This document shows positions 23,241-34,073 of a stretch of DNA of 64,000 nt, piece by piece. This DNA comes from Celoporthe dispersa (Eukaryota > Ascomycota > Sordariomycetes > Diaporthales > Cryphonectriaceae), in contig WAID01000004.1 of NCBI GenBank assembly GCA_016584495.1, positions 62,001-126,000 of the forward strand. The letters are read 5' to 3'. The translations under genes and the position numbers were made by a program. The notes beneath the pieces are model-generated. The model worked only from the letters and a program-made list of their open reading frames with translations. It made no database searches and had not been told where the DNA came from. Every line of letters starts with the position of its first letter. Position 1 is the stretch's first letter.

Positions 23241-23794
23241 GAACATAGAATAGGAGCGAAGGTGCGATGAAAATAGACGCACCGTATCGCCCGGGCTTTT
23301 GCTCATGTCATACGCATACGCATATATAATACTTGGTTTGAGACTATAGAGGATATGGCAGATATACAAAGAGGCGCGGAACCGCATGTGATGCATCGCA
23401 ATGGCGTCGGAGGACCGTCCACTGGAGGACCATGAACATGGATTTATCAACTAGCAGCATGTAAATGCACGCGCATTATGTAAAGCCCGATCGAACGGAT
23501 ATATGGATTGGGTTTTTGGCAGGGATTTTCTGCTGGCTGCCGCAAGCTGCAGCGCACCCGCTAGGTAGTCAGAGATCTCGAATGAGCAACGGATAATTAG
23601 ATGGCAGCCCTCTCTGATTGGAGGGATAATACCGGTACGAAAGACAATCCTCCCTATTGCTCGTGCATGAGCCTTGGCTCCCGATCTACGTTCCCCCAGC
23701 GGTTTCGCAGGCTTGAGCCTGGAGTGCCCTGTCTGGCTCGCATGCTGAGCAATCGTCTGGAGAGCTTGCTGGGGCTTGGGAGCGAGGAACAGGA

Positions 23795-23839
23795 GGCTCG
23801 ATAGCCAAGCACGAACATGATAGGCGAAGCTATCGAGCC
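23795..23839. repeat. 11-bp inverted repeat; core repeated nearby
   Basis: GGCTCGATAGC at 23795-23805 and GCTATCGAGCC at 23829-23839 are perfect inverted arms around a 23-nt spacer. The core recurs as CTATCGAGC at 23855-23863 and as GCTCGATAGC at 24481-24490. Four copies in 700 bp, in both orientations, is more than chance would usually give for a 9-10 bp word. Confidence 0.65.
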
Positions 23840-24022
23840 CTCAACCGTCATGTACTATCGAGCTGTCTGTTCCCCGCTGGCCCGATAGGTGCTGCAAGTT
23901 GGGAGCCAGTTGCGTGACGTGGGTGCGCGCGATTGATTCCGAGCGAGCCGTGGTGCGCCATCGTTTGTGATCCTAGAGGCCGGCTCGCTGCTACCACGCT
24001 CCGTCCCGCTGTGCATTGGCAG

Positions 24023-24070
24023 GCAGCGGACAACGGAGGGAGCGGACAACGAGGGGAGCGGACGACGGAG
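24023..24070. repeat. Three 16-bp tandem repeats
   Basis: Units at 24023-24038, 24039-24054 and 24055-24070 share the core AGCGGACRACG and differ at a few positions. No gene covers them. Confidence 0.7.
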
Positions 24071-25883
24071 GCAGCTCGCCCAACAATCTCGGTCATTCGC
24101 TTCGCACCTGAGTACTTTTGTGCTGATCCCACGTTGGCATGCCGCGGGCCCACCCCTACCGCAGCCCTCGCGTCCTCCGTATGCTGGATATAAGGGTAAG
24201 CAACAGCATCCTGCTCTGTCACTTCTCCACTTTACATACGACGGAGACAGTGAGTTGCTGCCATGGGTTAGCCCCATAGATATGGGACAAGGGATGGCAG
24301 TGGGTGCGTGGGCTCTCTTGGCCAGACCGGACACTACAGTAGCGGCGGATGTACGCGACGATCCGTGCCTTGCGTGCTTGCGAAGCCGCAGCGAGCCTAG
24401 TCCGAAGGACTCGCGACACCAGAGCCGTCCAATGCGAGGGCTATTATCTCGAGTGTACTTCCATCTCATCTCGAGCCTCTGCTCGATAGCGAGGCACGAG
24501 TCTCGAGACTGCTCACCTTGGCAGTGACTTCTATTCAGGAATCGAATATACAACTGTCTGCTCTTTGATCCCTGTGGCACAACGCGCAGTACTACAGCTT
24601 TTAGATAGAACATGGGCTCTGTTCTTATGGGTGCCAGACTCTAAGAGCTGCCAGCGTACCAAACAGTGCCGTGTGCAAAGCGACATCCCGGGCCTCGGTT
24701 CGACTCTGGACAGAGAGCTGGAGCATCACGATAGTGATGATGACAAGAGGCCTCGGATGAGGTCAGAGACTTCGCTAGATATGACAAATCCAGCTTCCAG
24801 ATATGGCGCCGGAACCCGGCACAGCAGGCTCTCAAGACGACACCTAAAGCGGTCATCATCACCGGTAATTACGGGTCTGGCCAAGAGCCTGCTTAGCCTG
24901 TGTGGACTGCTGCAGCCCCGGGGCGCTGTTGCTCCCGAACCGGGACGTGGGAGGAATTTTGAGCACCCAGCCACATCACGGCTCCACCGGACGATTTCTC
25001 GCTGCTACCTTGAGTTTCAACTTCGTTGAGGAAAGGATTCGTGCCTTGACCTGAAAACCTGGGTCGTGCTAATGCAGCATAACGAAGAGCCCGGATTAGC
25101 ATCGTGATAGAAGAAGGCAAGGATACAATATCTATTAACCCTTCCAAGTTGAGTCATTCTGGAGGTGTAGATGTGGAATGGTGTAAAAAAAAATTAAAAA
25201 AAGAGAACAAAACAGCTCAGGTGAGAAGTACCGAAGTAGGATGCGAGGTGTCGTGGGGTGTGCCCCACACGTGTGTGATAAGGAGCTGTGCGCTCGTCTC
25301 GAGCCAGCGTACGGCCCAGCGGTCAGAATATTAGAAAGCAGCCGGGCGGATGCACCTGACCTAGCCGAAGAACTTAAGTCGTGATACAAACTACGAGTAG
25401 CCCCAGCCTGAAGGAATATGACAACCAACAAGCCTAGAGCGCCGCATCCAGACTGTTGAGCAGACCGCAATCGGTCCCGTAGAAGTGTCTCCCCCATTAT
25501 GGCAGGATGGAAAAGCTTACCAACAGCGTCTCACCTGCAGCTACCCGCCAGTTGCGAGCCTTCATTGAAAGATCCTCGAGCCCCAGAAGCATACGCGTTT
25601 CCATAATGCTCAGGTCAAACAAGTGCTGCAGCTGAGCCCCTCCAAGCGGTGAGGCTGAACGGGTCTTCTGCTCAACACGATCCTCGTCGACTTCCCAGCA
25701 CCACAGCCACTGCTTATAATTATGCGGCTCGTTGTTCCTAGTATGTGTCTTTAACCTATCAGGCGAATAATAGTGCCTGATCCCATGCAAAGTTGACACA
25801 CAAGAACAGCCGCTTGCTTGCCTTAGCTTGTATCTTATTTCAACATTTCGAACAAGCTGCCTGGGTAATCATTATTATCCTTG

Positions 25884-26212
25884 ATGGCTTACCGGCGAGT
25901 CTCGCCGTCGCTGGATAGCCGACAGGACCGTCCCGAGCGCCCAAAGACTTCTGCCCCGAGCGGCCGACTGCGAGCAGCCTGCGACTCGTGTCACCAGGCC
26001 AAGGTCAAATGCTCCGGAGAAGACCCGTGCTCAACCTGTCGGGCCTCCAATTTCCGATGCGTATACAGCCCTGCAAGTCGCCAGGGCAGACCAAAAGGCA
26101 GCAAGAACAAGCGAACAATGATGCAGGAGCATAAAGCAAAGGCCATGGAGCTGCACGAGCATCAGGAGAGCAGCCATTCCCAGCAGCGCAAGGAGACTGC
26201 TCGTATCCCACC

Positions 26213-26245
<33 letters not shown>

Positions 26246-27501
26246 CAAACCTCTGTTTGCTAACCTAAGTCTCGATTTCGCGCATAATTTCGGCTCCATA
26301 TCGGCGACAAGTCACCATCTGAGCGATTCCGACCTGCTGCTCAATCCACACATGGGTTCTTCCTGTCTTGATACAGCCTCGGATTCCTATTTCGAAGCTG
26401 GACTCAACAATGCCTTTGCTGGACAACATAACCCCCGTGTGCATACAGGCTCGGTGGAAGATTTCAGTGTCTTCTCAGCACAGGTGAGTGAGTGCTCGGC
26501 GGCTATGCAGTGCATGTGACTGACCTTTGCAATCCTGAAAGGTCTCCGCCGAGTTCTCGAGGCCATCGTATACCACCTCTCCTGGTACATTGGATTCGTC
26601 CTGTCATGACGGTAGGTATGCCACTGGCTGCAACAGCCCCTTTTCCCGAGAAGTCCCCATGCTCAGCCCTCGAGACTCTGCTTCTCCAGCACATGCATCA
26701 AGACCTTCGACGTCGGCGTCGGCACGATCTTCGAGGGTGGATCACTGTTCGTGCCTGCAGCAGCAGGCCCAGCTCGTCTACCGGCTGGACGAGCTGAAGC
26801 AGTCACATGACCAGATCACGACCATTGACTCCGTCCTCCAGGGGGTGCACCTGGCGCATGAGCCCTGGCAGCAGCTGATGCGCTGTAGCTGGTGCCGAAG
26901 TCAGGCCGAGCAGAAGGAGGTCTTTCTTCTCTTCGCCATGAGCATCCGCACACTGCTCTCCATGCTCCGAAAGTCGAATTTGTCCAGTGTTGGCGTCTCG
27001 GTGGGCAGCTATGAGTTGTCCGGCAAATTCAAGGCAAAAGTGATGGATCAGCTGTCTCGAGAAGCCCTCCAGAGTATAACGACCGCCTTGCGGTATCTCC
27101 AAGAGCACACAGGACGGTCCGGGGATTTATCAGCAGCGGAGATTGGTTCAAGTCATGGCACCTTGGAGCCAGCCAACGGAATGCTTTTCAGCGCGTCAAA
27201 TGAGGAGCCTCGCGTGCAGATCCGACACCAGTCTATGCCTTTAAATATGGTGCTGATGGTGTCGCATCGCTGCTTGACATGCTTCAATGTACGATGCAGG
27301 CAATGGGACAAGATTTGTAGGATACTCGGTATGAGGAACTGCTCGTGGATTGGCGACTCGAATTGTGGGCTCATGGGACACATGAGACATACGAGACATG
27401 CCAGATCTTATAGCAGCCACATCCTCGTCGCTGCACAGGCCGCGTGCGGCGTGACCGCTTCGATTGCAGTTAGACTAATAAACGCCAATCCCCGAGCATA
27501 A
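25884..27501 (+). CDS. Zn2Cys6 transcription factor, AflR-like; C-terminus uncertain
   Basis: This is a probable pathway-specific activator of the cluster, acting in the nucleus. The ATG at 25884 leads to a binuclear zinc cluster (about residues 33-60): CDSCHQAKVKCSGEDPCSTC then RASNFRCVYSPASRQ. It is followed by GRPKGSKNKRT, the basic tail seen in AflR and related secondary-metabolite regulators. Residues ~110-120 are a run of ten glutamines. One intron (26484-26541) precedes an exon open to 27501. Its middle (CSWCRSQAEQKEVFLLFAMSIRTLLSML) resembles the C-terminal domain of such regulators. Past about 27205 the open frame becomes odd and Arg/Cys-rich. Another frame, one base displaced, reads GADGVASLLDMLQ and TMQAMGQDL before a TAG at 27320. 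The real protein may therefore end there, with one base missing at 27204-27240. It is the first gene of the cluster. Confidence 0.85.
26214..26243 (+). repeat. (CAG)10 tract encoding polyglutamine
   Basis: Ten uninterrupted CAG codons lie inside the regulator gene, between the DNA-binding domain and the rest. Such tracts vary in length between strains and can tune activation strength. Confidence 0.95.
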
Positions 27502-28174
27502 GTAGGAGTTATCCTCGCCCGAGTGAGTATTGGACATCGGCTTCCGGCGCATGAGCATATTTTTATGAACCACGAATTAGTCCGATTAATTATGTGACAT
27601 TGCTTTGCCGAGCCGTCTGTCTAGCAACGCTACAACGGGGTGGGTTCGGCGCGGTCACACCGGCGTGTAAACTCGCTGGAGCAGTTGCTATGTAATTTCG
27701 GCAAGTTGTGACATGTTTTCCCTGCCCTATCCTCTCGGCCAATTTTCCTCAGCTGCGGCACTGCTGCCACACCGCGTCCTGCCAGACCCATCCATCCGCC
27801 AGGCTGACCTTCCAGTGTCAAGGGTACCTATCTGAGGAAACGTCTGGCATGCTAGGCCAAATCTTGCACTGCCTACTGTCGTATCCGCCATCCTGTTTAA
27901 TCTGACTTGGGATATGTTTCCCAGAATAGAAACCGTTTCAACTCATACTATCCTAGCTACGATAGCATACTTGGAGAGGTTATCCCCGCTACCACAGCCG
28001 TTGGTGGATATAGGTATCCTAAACCGGTACGATCTATATTTATGACTTCATTTTCATACATAATCTGCTTGATCTGATCTTCCAAGTTCTGATGCACTGC
28101 TAACGCGGGATCTCCTGGCTCCGAAGATCTATTGAGCTACACTGCAAAGACAGAGATATAGAGGACGAAACAGC
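27502..28174. other. Intergenic region, cluster
   Basis: This is the promoter region of the FAD monooxygenase gene at 28175. No coding sequence is seen. If the regulator's real stop is at 27320, this gap is about 180 bp longer. Confidence 0.4.
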
Positions 28175-30267
28175 ATGCCACTCGAAGTTGTCATCGCCGG
28201 CGCTGGCATCAGCGGTCTTTGTACCGCTGTTGCTCTGCATCAAAATGGACATTCAGTCAAGGTATGTGAGATCAAAGAGAGCCCAGACTTACCTGAACCC
28301 GGCCGATTCCACGAATTAAATCTTTGGTGATCTCGTTGCAACTCCTCTCATCGCCTCGCACCATTTGAGAAATTTTTTTTCTTTTCTCTCTCTGATCGTT
28401 CATCGCATTCTTTTCCATCATCTGACATCGCAGGCTCACGTCATGTATCTATCCAGGTTTTCGAGAAGTCTTACTTTTCTCGTGAGGTCGAATCCTCCTT
28501 CTTGCTCACCCCCAATGCCATCAAAGTGCTATTAGCTCTTGGCTTTGACTTTGAAAAGGCTCGCGCCGACGACATGACCTACTTCCATGTCTTTGACGGC
28601 ACCACACTGCAATCCCTTAATCATACCGACGACAGGCTGCAGGACCCTCGCGAAGAATTTGGCACCCCTCTTTACACCGTACACCGCAACGACCTGGTCA
28701 CTGAACTGCTGCGCCTGGCCGAAGGGCTCGACGTGCGCCTGGGAACCAAGGTTACCGGTGTCGATGAGGCCGAGAGTGCCCTCGTGCTCGAGAACGGCGA
28801 GGTTTATCCTGCTGACTTGATCATCGCCGGCGACGGTCTGCATTCCGTACTCAGGGCCACGGTGCTCAAGGATGAGGTCGCGGCGGCGGCGACCCCCAGC
28901 GGACTCAACGCCTTCCGCTTCATGATCCCGACAAGTCTGCTGAAAGATGATGAGGTGTTTTTGAAGCTGCAGAGAGAGGTGAAGGGCAGGGGGAGCTGCT
29001 TGTTTTGTGACCCGACGAGGATAGAGATGGAACATCATATTGTTTGGTTTACCTGCAGGAAGTACGCTTATGAAACCTACTATCTCGTTTCGCAGCGGGA
29101 CATACGATGCGGAAGTGCAAGGAGCGCTGACAAGTGTCCAGCAAAGAGATGCAGGTCTTTGTGGGAATTCACGAGAGCGACCGGTCCAACAATCAAGGTG
29201 GGTATACGACACCGGCACTGAAGATCGTCTCCTGTGGATGGTGGCAGGAGAAACAAGCTAACAACGAGCTTACAGATCTGAAGGCCCTGATGCTGGAAGA
29301 GTTCGGGCATTACCACCAGGACCTGAAGCACATCATCAGGTCAGTGGACTTACGCCGCAATGGCCACCACCGGGAGCATCTATTATATACTGACAGTGCT
29401 CTCCCCTTAGCGTTGCTACCGACGTTACCGATTGGCCATTGTCCTATCACGAACCACTCGAGACCTGGCACCGCGGGAAAATCGTTTTGACAGGCGACGC
29501 CGCGCACCCTGTGAGTCTGCCTGCGGTTGTCTTCTTGCCCCTCGGCATGACTTCCAGCCCTGCTCTTTTCCGTCCACTCACGTAGGAGCTTATGCTGACC
29601 GCCGAATTTCCTAAAAGATGCTGCCGCTCGGTGCTCAGGGTGCATGCCAGGCAATCGAGGATGCCGGAGCACTGCACGGACTCCTCGACTCCAGTGTCAC
29701 TGCTGCGGATATCTCGACACGCCTGGCAATGTACGAAAAGGTGCGCCGGCTACGGGCATCGCGCACGCAGACCCTTTCGAATGTCCGTCTCGGAAGGGAG
29801 TTGGATGTACACGAGAAGCTGAAGCAATATGCTGATCCGCCAGGATCTGGTAAATGACTACTGCCCCTCGCAGTTTCACTGCGCGCATCAATGAGGCTGA
29901 TTCACAATGCTGTAGCTGTGCCGACTTCGTTCGCCGAAAGATTTACACACGATTACGGGTAAGCGGACCCTTTCTCCCTCGCTGGGCAATAGGGCAAGTT
30001 CTAGGAGACCCGCCCGAATCAAGTGACTGATGAAAAGACTCATACAGGTTCGACGTATACGCAAAGTGCAAGGAGGTTCTTGCTGCGGCAGATGAAAAAC
30101 AGTTCCTACCCCTGAACGGCACGGGGCTCAATGCCAACGAGATCGCTACGAACGGTTTCACCGCGGACAACGGCCATGCGGTCGATGGCAGTGAGGTCAA
30201 CGGCAAAGCTGCCAGTGCTTTGACAATCAGCGAATCTGTTCATGATGATAGAAGAGTCACAGCATAG
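28175..30267 (+). CDS. FAD-dependent monooxygenase, salicylate-hydroxylase-like
   Basis: This is a group A flavoprotein hydroxylase. Close relatives in fungal pathways (TropB, SorC, AzaH types) hydroxylate and often dearomatise a phenolic aldehyde made by an R-type synthase. Eight exons, with introns 28262-28456, 29062-29141, 29198-29275, 29340-29410, 29511-29617, 29850-29915 and 29959-30047, sum to 1407 nt, or 468 residues, a normal length. The N-terminal FAD site is VVIAGAGISGLCTAVAL. The DG motif is LIIAGDGLHSVLR and the GD motif is KIVLTGDAAHPMLPLGAQGA, then QAIEDAGALHGLL. The arginine in CRNKEMQVFVGIHE is formed across a splice junction. The last ~60 residues are low-complexity (Asn/Gly/Ala/Glu-rich). 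The frame is intact. It is a likely tailoring enzyme acting on the synthase product. Which ring carbon it attacks cannot be told. Confidence 0.88.
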
Positions 30268-31239
30268 AGCTGTGCCTATTAAGTCGCTTGGAAGATAATA
30301 CAATGACGTTTGAGGGCAGAGCTCTGATCTTTCCGCCCGCGCTGAGAATTCAATACAACCTGGTTCGTGGTATGTAACTTCACACAGCCTTGACGAGACA
30401 GTGGAGCTACCCGGCATACATCGGCTGAGCGTCCAATGGAATCCATTGGGTTGTCTCCCAGCTCTCAATTCGCTGCAATTTCTGCGGCCCACCTCAGCTT
30501 GTTGGGATAGGGAGAGCGTTCTTTCGGGGACGATGAGTTGCCGGTTGAGAGACCCTCGGACACAAGTAAAAGTGCGGTCAAGAGTCCTGGTCCCGAAGTG
30601 GCCGTCTGGCAATGCTTACTTCACTGTCCTCGGAAGGCAGGTATTGGTAAGTCCTTTGAAGGAATAATGGTCGAGTTTGACCTCAGGATGAACGCGTAGG
30701 CTCGGACCCTTTGATCCTTTGATCCTGCGCTTTATAATACGCTGTCTTCCTTCGCTTCAGTACTGAATCCTCGTTTTCTTACTCACTTACCCTTTTGGCT
30801 TTGGCAGCATATGCTTACGACTATACCTGCGGAATCGGAATTTATAATCGACCCATGTGTCGCCCGTCGTACTGCGTCCCCGTGTCTAGAATGACAGTCG
30901 TAGGAACCGAGAGCCTACTGTCCAGATGACTAGCATCGGGCTGCGTCGAAGTCGTTCGATGCATCTGGCAAAATAATAGCCGAGATGCAAAATAATAGCC
31001 GAGAGCTCATACGAGGCATCAGCGACATGGGCAGAACCGCTCCCCATCCTGACAGACCAACGTTCTTATGACTCGTCGTCTTCATGATGAGGCGGCGGCA
31101 GGACACATGTGTCGGTCGTGGCGAGGTATAGTTACTATACATTGGGCTTGAGCTGTCAAGTGCCCAGCGTGATCGAGCCCCTTCGTTATCGCGTGTGCAA
31201 ACTACCTTTCTCCTAGTCTTTTTAACTAGTTTTTAAAAA
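30268..31239. other. Intergenic region with a 19-bp tandem duplication
   Basis: The sequence at 30968-30986 is repeated at 30987-31005 with a single difference at the last base (core CAAAATAATAGCCGAGA). The remainder holds no supported gene and should contain the promoter of the next gene. Confidence 0.5.
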
Positions 31240-32834
31240 ATGATGCTTGATACGGAAACCTTTGCCCTTGACCCCGTGCTCACCCCAGGCTTCGCCCATG
31301 CCGACAACCTGACGGAGGAGGGCGCCAGGGCGGCGGAGGAGTGTCTAAAGGAGAACAATGAGAAATATCATATCTTCTTCACCACGGAAGCGCACATGGG
31401 TGTAAGTCCAAGCGCATGCCTGTAACTAAGCAAAAAGCCATTCGCAGGATGCCCAGACTAAATGTACCCAGGTATATCTGCACAACCACATTGCGCATCA
31501 CGATACCACACTGTGGGCCTTGGGCGCCACGCCTGACGTGCTCAGGTCTCAGCATCGTCGAAATTCCCTATACATGCGGGACTCCATGAAGATATACCCG
31601 ACGGTTGTGGCTGACCTCGAGGACGATTTCGTATTTCTAAAATGTCTCGGCAAGGAAGAGCATTTCCGCAATTTCGAGGTCTTTTTCATGAAGAAGATCA
31701 AGGAGATTGGCTACGAGGCTGTCCTGCAAAGGTTTCTGCTGGGTGGGAGCGAGATCGCTGAGAAAATGATGTGCCACCAATATATGGGTGAGTGAGGAGC
31801 ACGAGCCCGGCGGGCGGGAGGCTGAAGGGAAGAAGCTGATCAAGCTTGGCTGCAGGCTACATACACGGGCTGATCCACATGGGACTGGCCCTCGAGTTCA
31901 AGCAGCCCCTTCTCCTTGCAGAGGGCCTGGCACAGTCTGCAGTCCACCACGACTGGTGGTACATAGAGTTTCTCACCCATGCGGAGAAGCTGGCGCGCAA
32001 GGCTGAAGAGCCCGCTCTGCCCCTGGCGACGATCATAGACATGATGCGTGCGGACCCCAAGCTCAGCACCGCATCGAGCTTGGAGTACCATACACAGACC
32101 CGCAAGCACTCAGGGATCTGGGCCATGGACAAGGAAATGGCCCGCGACGGAGTCATGGGCAATGCAAGGGAAGAGTACCTACGACTTGCAGCGCGATGGC
32201 GGGTTGATCCCGATGATGTCGAGAGGGCCACAGCTGAGCTTATCAATACTGCCGGTATGTCGGCTGAAAAGTTCTGCTTGCATGTGGTACGAGCTATACT
32301 GACTCTTTAACAACAGTCTACACCACCGCCGGTGCTCAGCGCGCACCTTACCAATGCACGTTCGACTTCTGGCTGCTGCACAGCCTGACCTCTTGCGTCG
32401 GCAATGTCGCCTTTCTCAAAGAAGCCTCGATAACCAAGGAGCAAAAGGCGCGCGCTCTCGAGTATAGCGGCCGCGTTCACATGATGACATACGCGGGCCT
32501 GGGCACGCCGCAGCTGCGCCTGGACTACCTCTGCTCGCACCGCTCCAAGCTGCCCGACCAGACATGGGCGACGGTATTCGAGCGCGCGACGCATCACGCC
32601 GACGACGGCCATATGGCCAAGATGATCCGCACGACTAAGCTGGCCGAGCAGCTAAGCAAGCCCTACGACCATCTCCCCGAGTTCCGCGTCAAGCAGGATG
32701 TGTTCCTCACCGCCGGCATCGCCATGATTGATTCTGCCAGTGCTCAGCCCATGACAGGCACAAAGCATCACGATTTCATTCGCGGTGCCGCGTGGGAGGA
32801 GGCGTGGAAGAAATACCCAAAAAGGGATTACTAG
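31240..32834 (+). CDS. Questin-oxidase-like protein (DUF4243)
   Basis: Family members include questin oxidase (GedK) and AflY-type proteins, which carry out or assist Baeyer-Villiger-type ring cleavage of polyketide quinones without an obvious flavin-binding motif. Four exons (introns 31402-31471, 31788-31855, 32255-32316) sum to 1395 nt, or 464 residues. Features typical of the family are the early helix-rich segment with ECLKENNEKYHIFFTTEAHM, then YLHNHIAHHDTTLWALGATP (a His-rich stretch). GYIHGLIHMGLALEF follows, then SAVHHDWWYIEFLTHAEKL and FDFWLLHSLTSCVGNVAFL. Clustered histidines (HNHIAHH, HGLIH, HH in two places) could bind a metal or cofactor. It is transcribed in the same direction as both flanking FAD monooxygenases. 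Oxidative ring opening of the synthase product is an inference from family and neighbourhood. Confidence 0.87.
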
Positions 32835-34073
32835 AGGGTTGAAACAATGTTGAGAAGTTTATGTTGCGTAGCATTTTGCATCTAGACATATTGTTTTTAC
32901 TCTCGACTTGCAAGCCAAAAAAAAAAAATCACTCCAAAAACAAGACTTCTCTTTCCGTGATGGATGCAAGCCACCTGGTAGCCACGTGCCGTTTCTCCTA
33001 GCTTGACCTTGAATTTCTGAGTCAGCTATAAAAGACACCCGACGGGTTTTCAGTTCACTGTTCCTCAGATCCTGTAGATCTCGTACTTCCCAAACCACGT
33101 GCGGCACAAAGATTGAGTCCTTGTTCGACCGCACCGATCTGCCGTTCTGTGGCAGGCAAGGCGGCCATCCCGTCTGTCCGAGCCAGGGAACCGGCCCAAG
33201 CTCGCATGTTACAGCTCATTTTTCTTACGTGTGTAGTTGCGTGGCAGGATGAGCGCGTGCAAGCCTGCAGCCTGCGAACTGACTGTAGTGTGCTCGAAGG
33301 AAAATATGGGGCGTGAAGGGCGGTCTGTCCGGAAGGATTCATCCTTCTTCAGCTGTGTAGATACGATCGCATTGTCAGACGCTTCTCTGCCGTAATTTCT
33401 GTATACCCATGGTCGCAGCGGCAAGGCAGGTACAGTGATTGTTTCACGAACAGCAGGAAATACGCCGAGACACAGCGTCCATCCCCCTTGTCTACACCGC
33501 ACAGGCTCAAACCCGCCCACTGCGGCGTGGTATTCTCCACTAAATCTACTCCCCGCGGCCGGACAATAAATTTATTTCTACGCTCCTCAGTGGCTCAGCG
33601 TAAAGATGTGCCCAGGTTGTATAGCGTGTTGCCTGCCTTCTGCCTACGAGGTGCTAATGGCTAATGGCTGATGGCTGCAGCAGATTCCTGCATGTTCGAT
33701 GATGCTCTCACGTGTGAAGCCTTCCGGCTACTTTGAGGATGTCAAAAAGGAAGGGCGGAAGAAGGAAAAAAAAACACAAAGTGGAAGAAATGAGAAGGGC
33801 CCTTGTATCAGCGTCTGCGTGGGGCACGTTCAAGAGAAGCTGAGAGGGCTCAATCCCTCCAACATCCAGTCTGTTTCACTGAAGCCATCTCTTGTCTATC
33901 GAATTATTTAGCATTGTCGGGGTTTTTCCGTGCTGTCTTGAAGGCAAAGATCTCTGCCCGGTCGGACAGCAGATTCTACAAGTTCTAGCCAGGATTCCAC
34001 ACCCACACTGGCCGAGTCTTGTGTCCACTGCTCGTACTTTCGAGAAGAGAGGATAGAATTCCAAGCTTCTAAC
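32835..34073. other. Intergenic region, cluster
   Basis: No gene is seen in these 1.2 kb. A short heptamer run (CTAATGG, CTAATGG, CTGATGG) lies near 33654-33675. Polyadenine and A-rich patches occur near 32920 and 33760. Confidence 0.4.

Larger units (their letters stand above)
23241..25883. other. Gene-free stretch upstream of the cluster regulator
   Basis: Open frames here on both strands are short, overlapping and without motifs, so I call no gene. The stretch holds a repeated 10-bp motif and a tandem repeat (listed separately) and several CTCGAG sites, including the 12-bp palindrome AGTCTCGAGACT at 24499-24510. It contains the promoter of the regulator at 25884. Confidence 0.45.
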
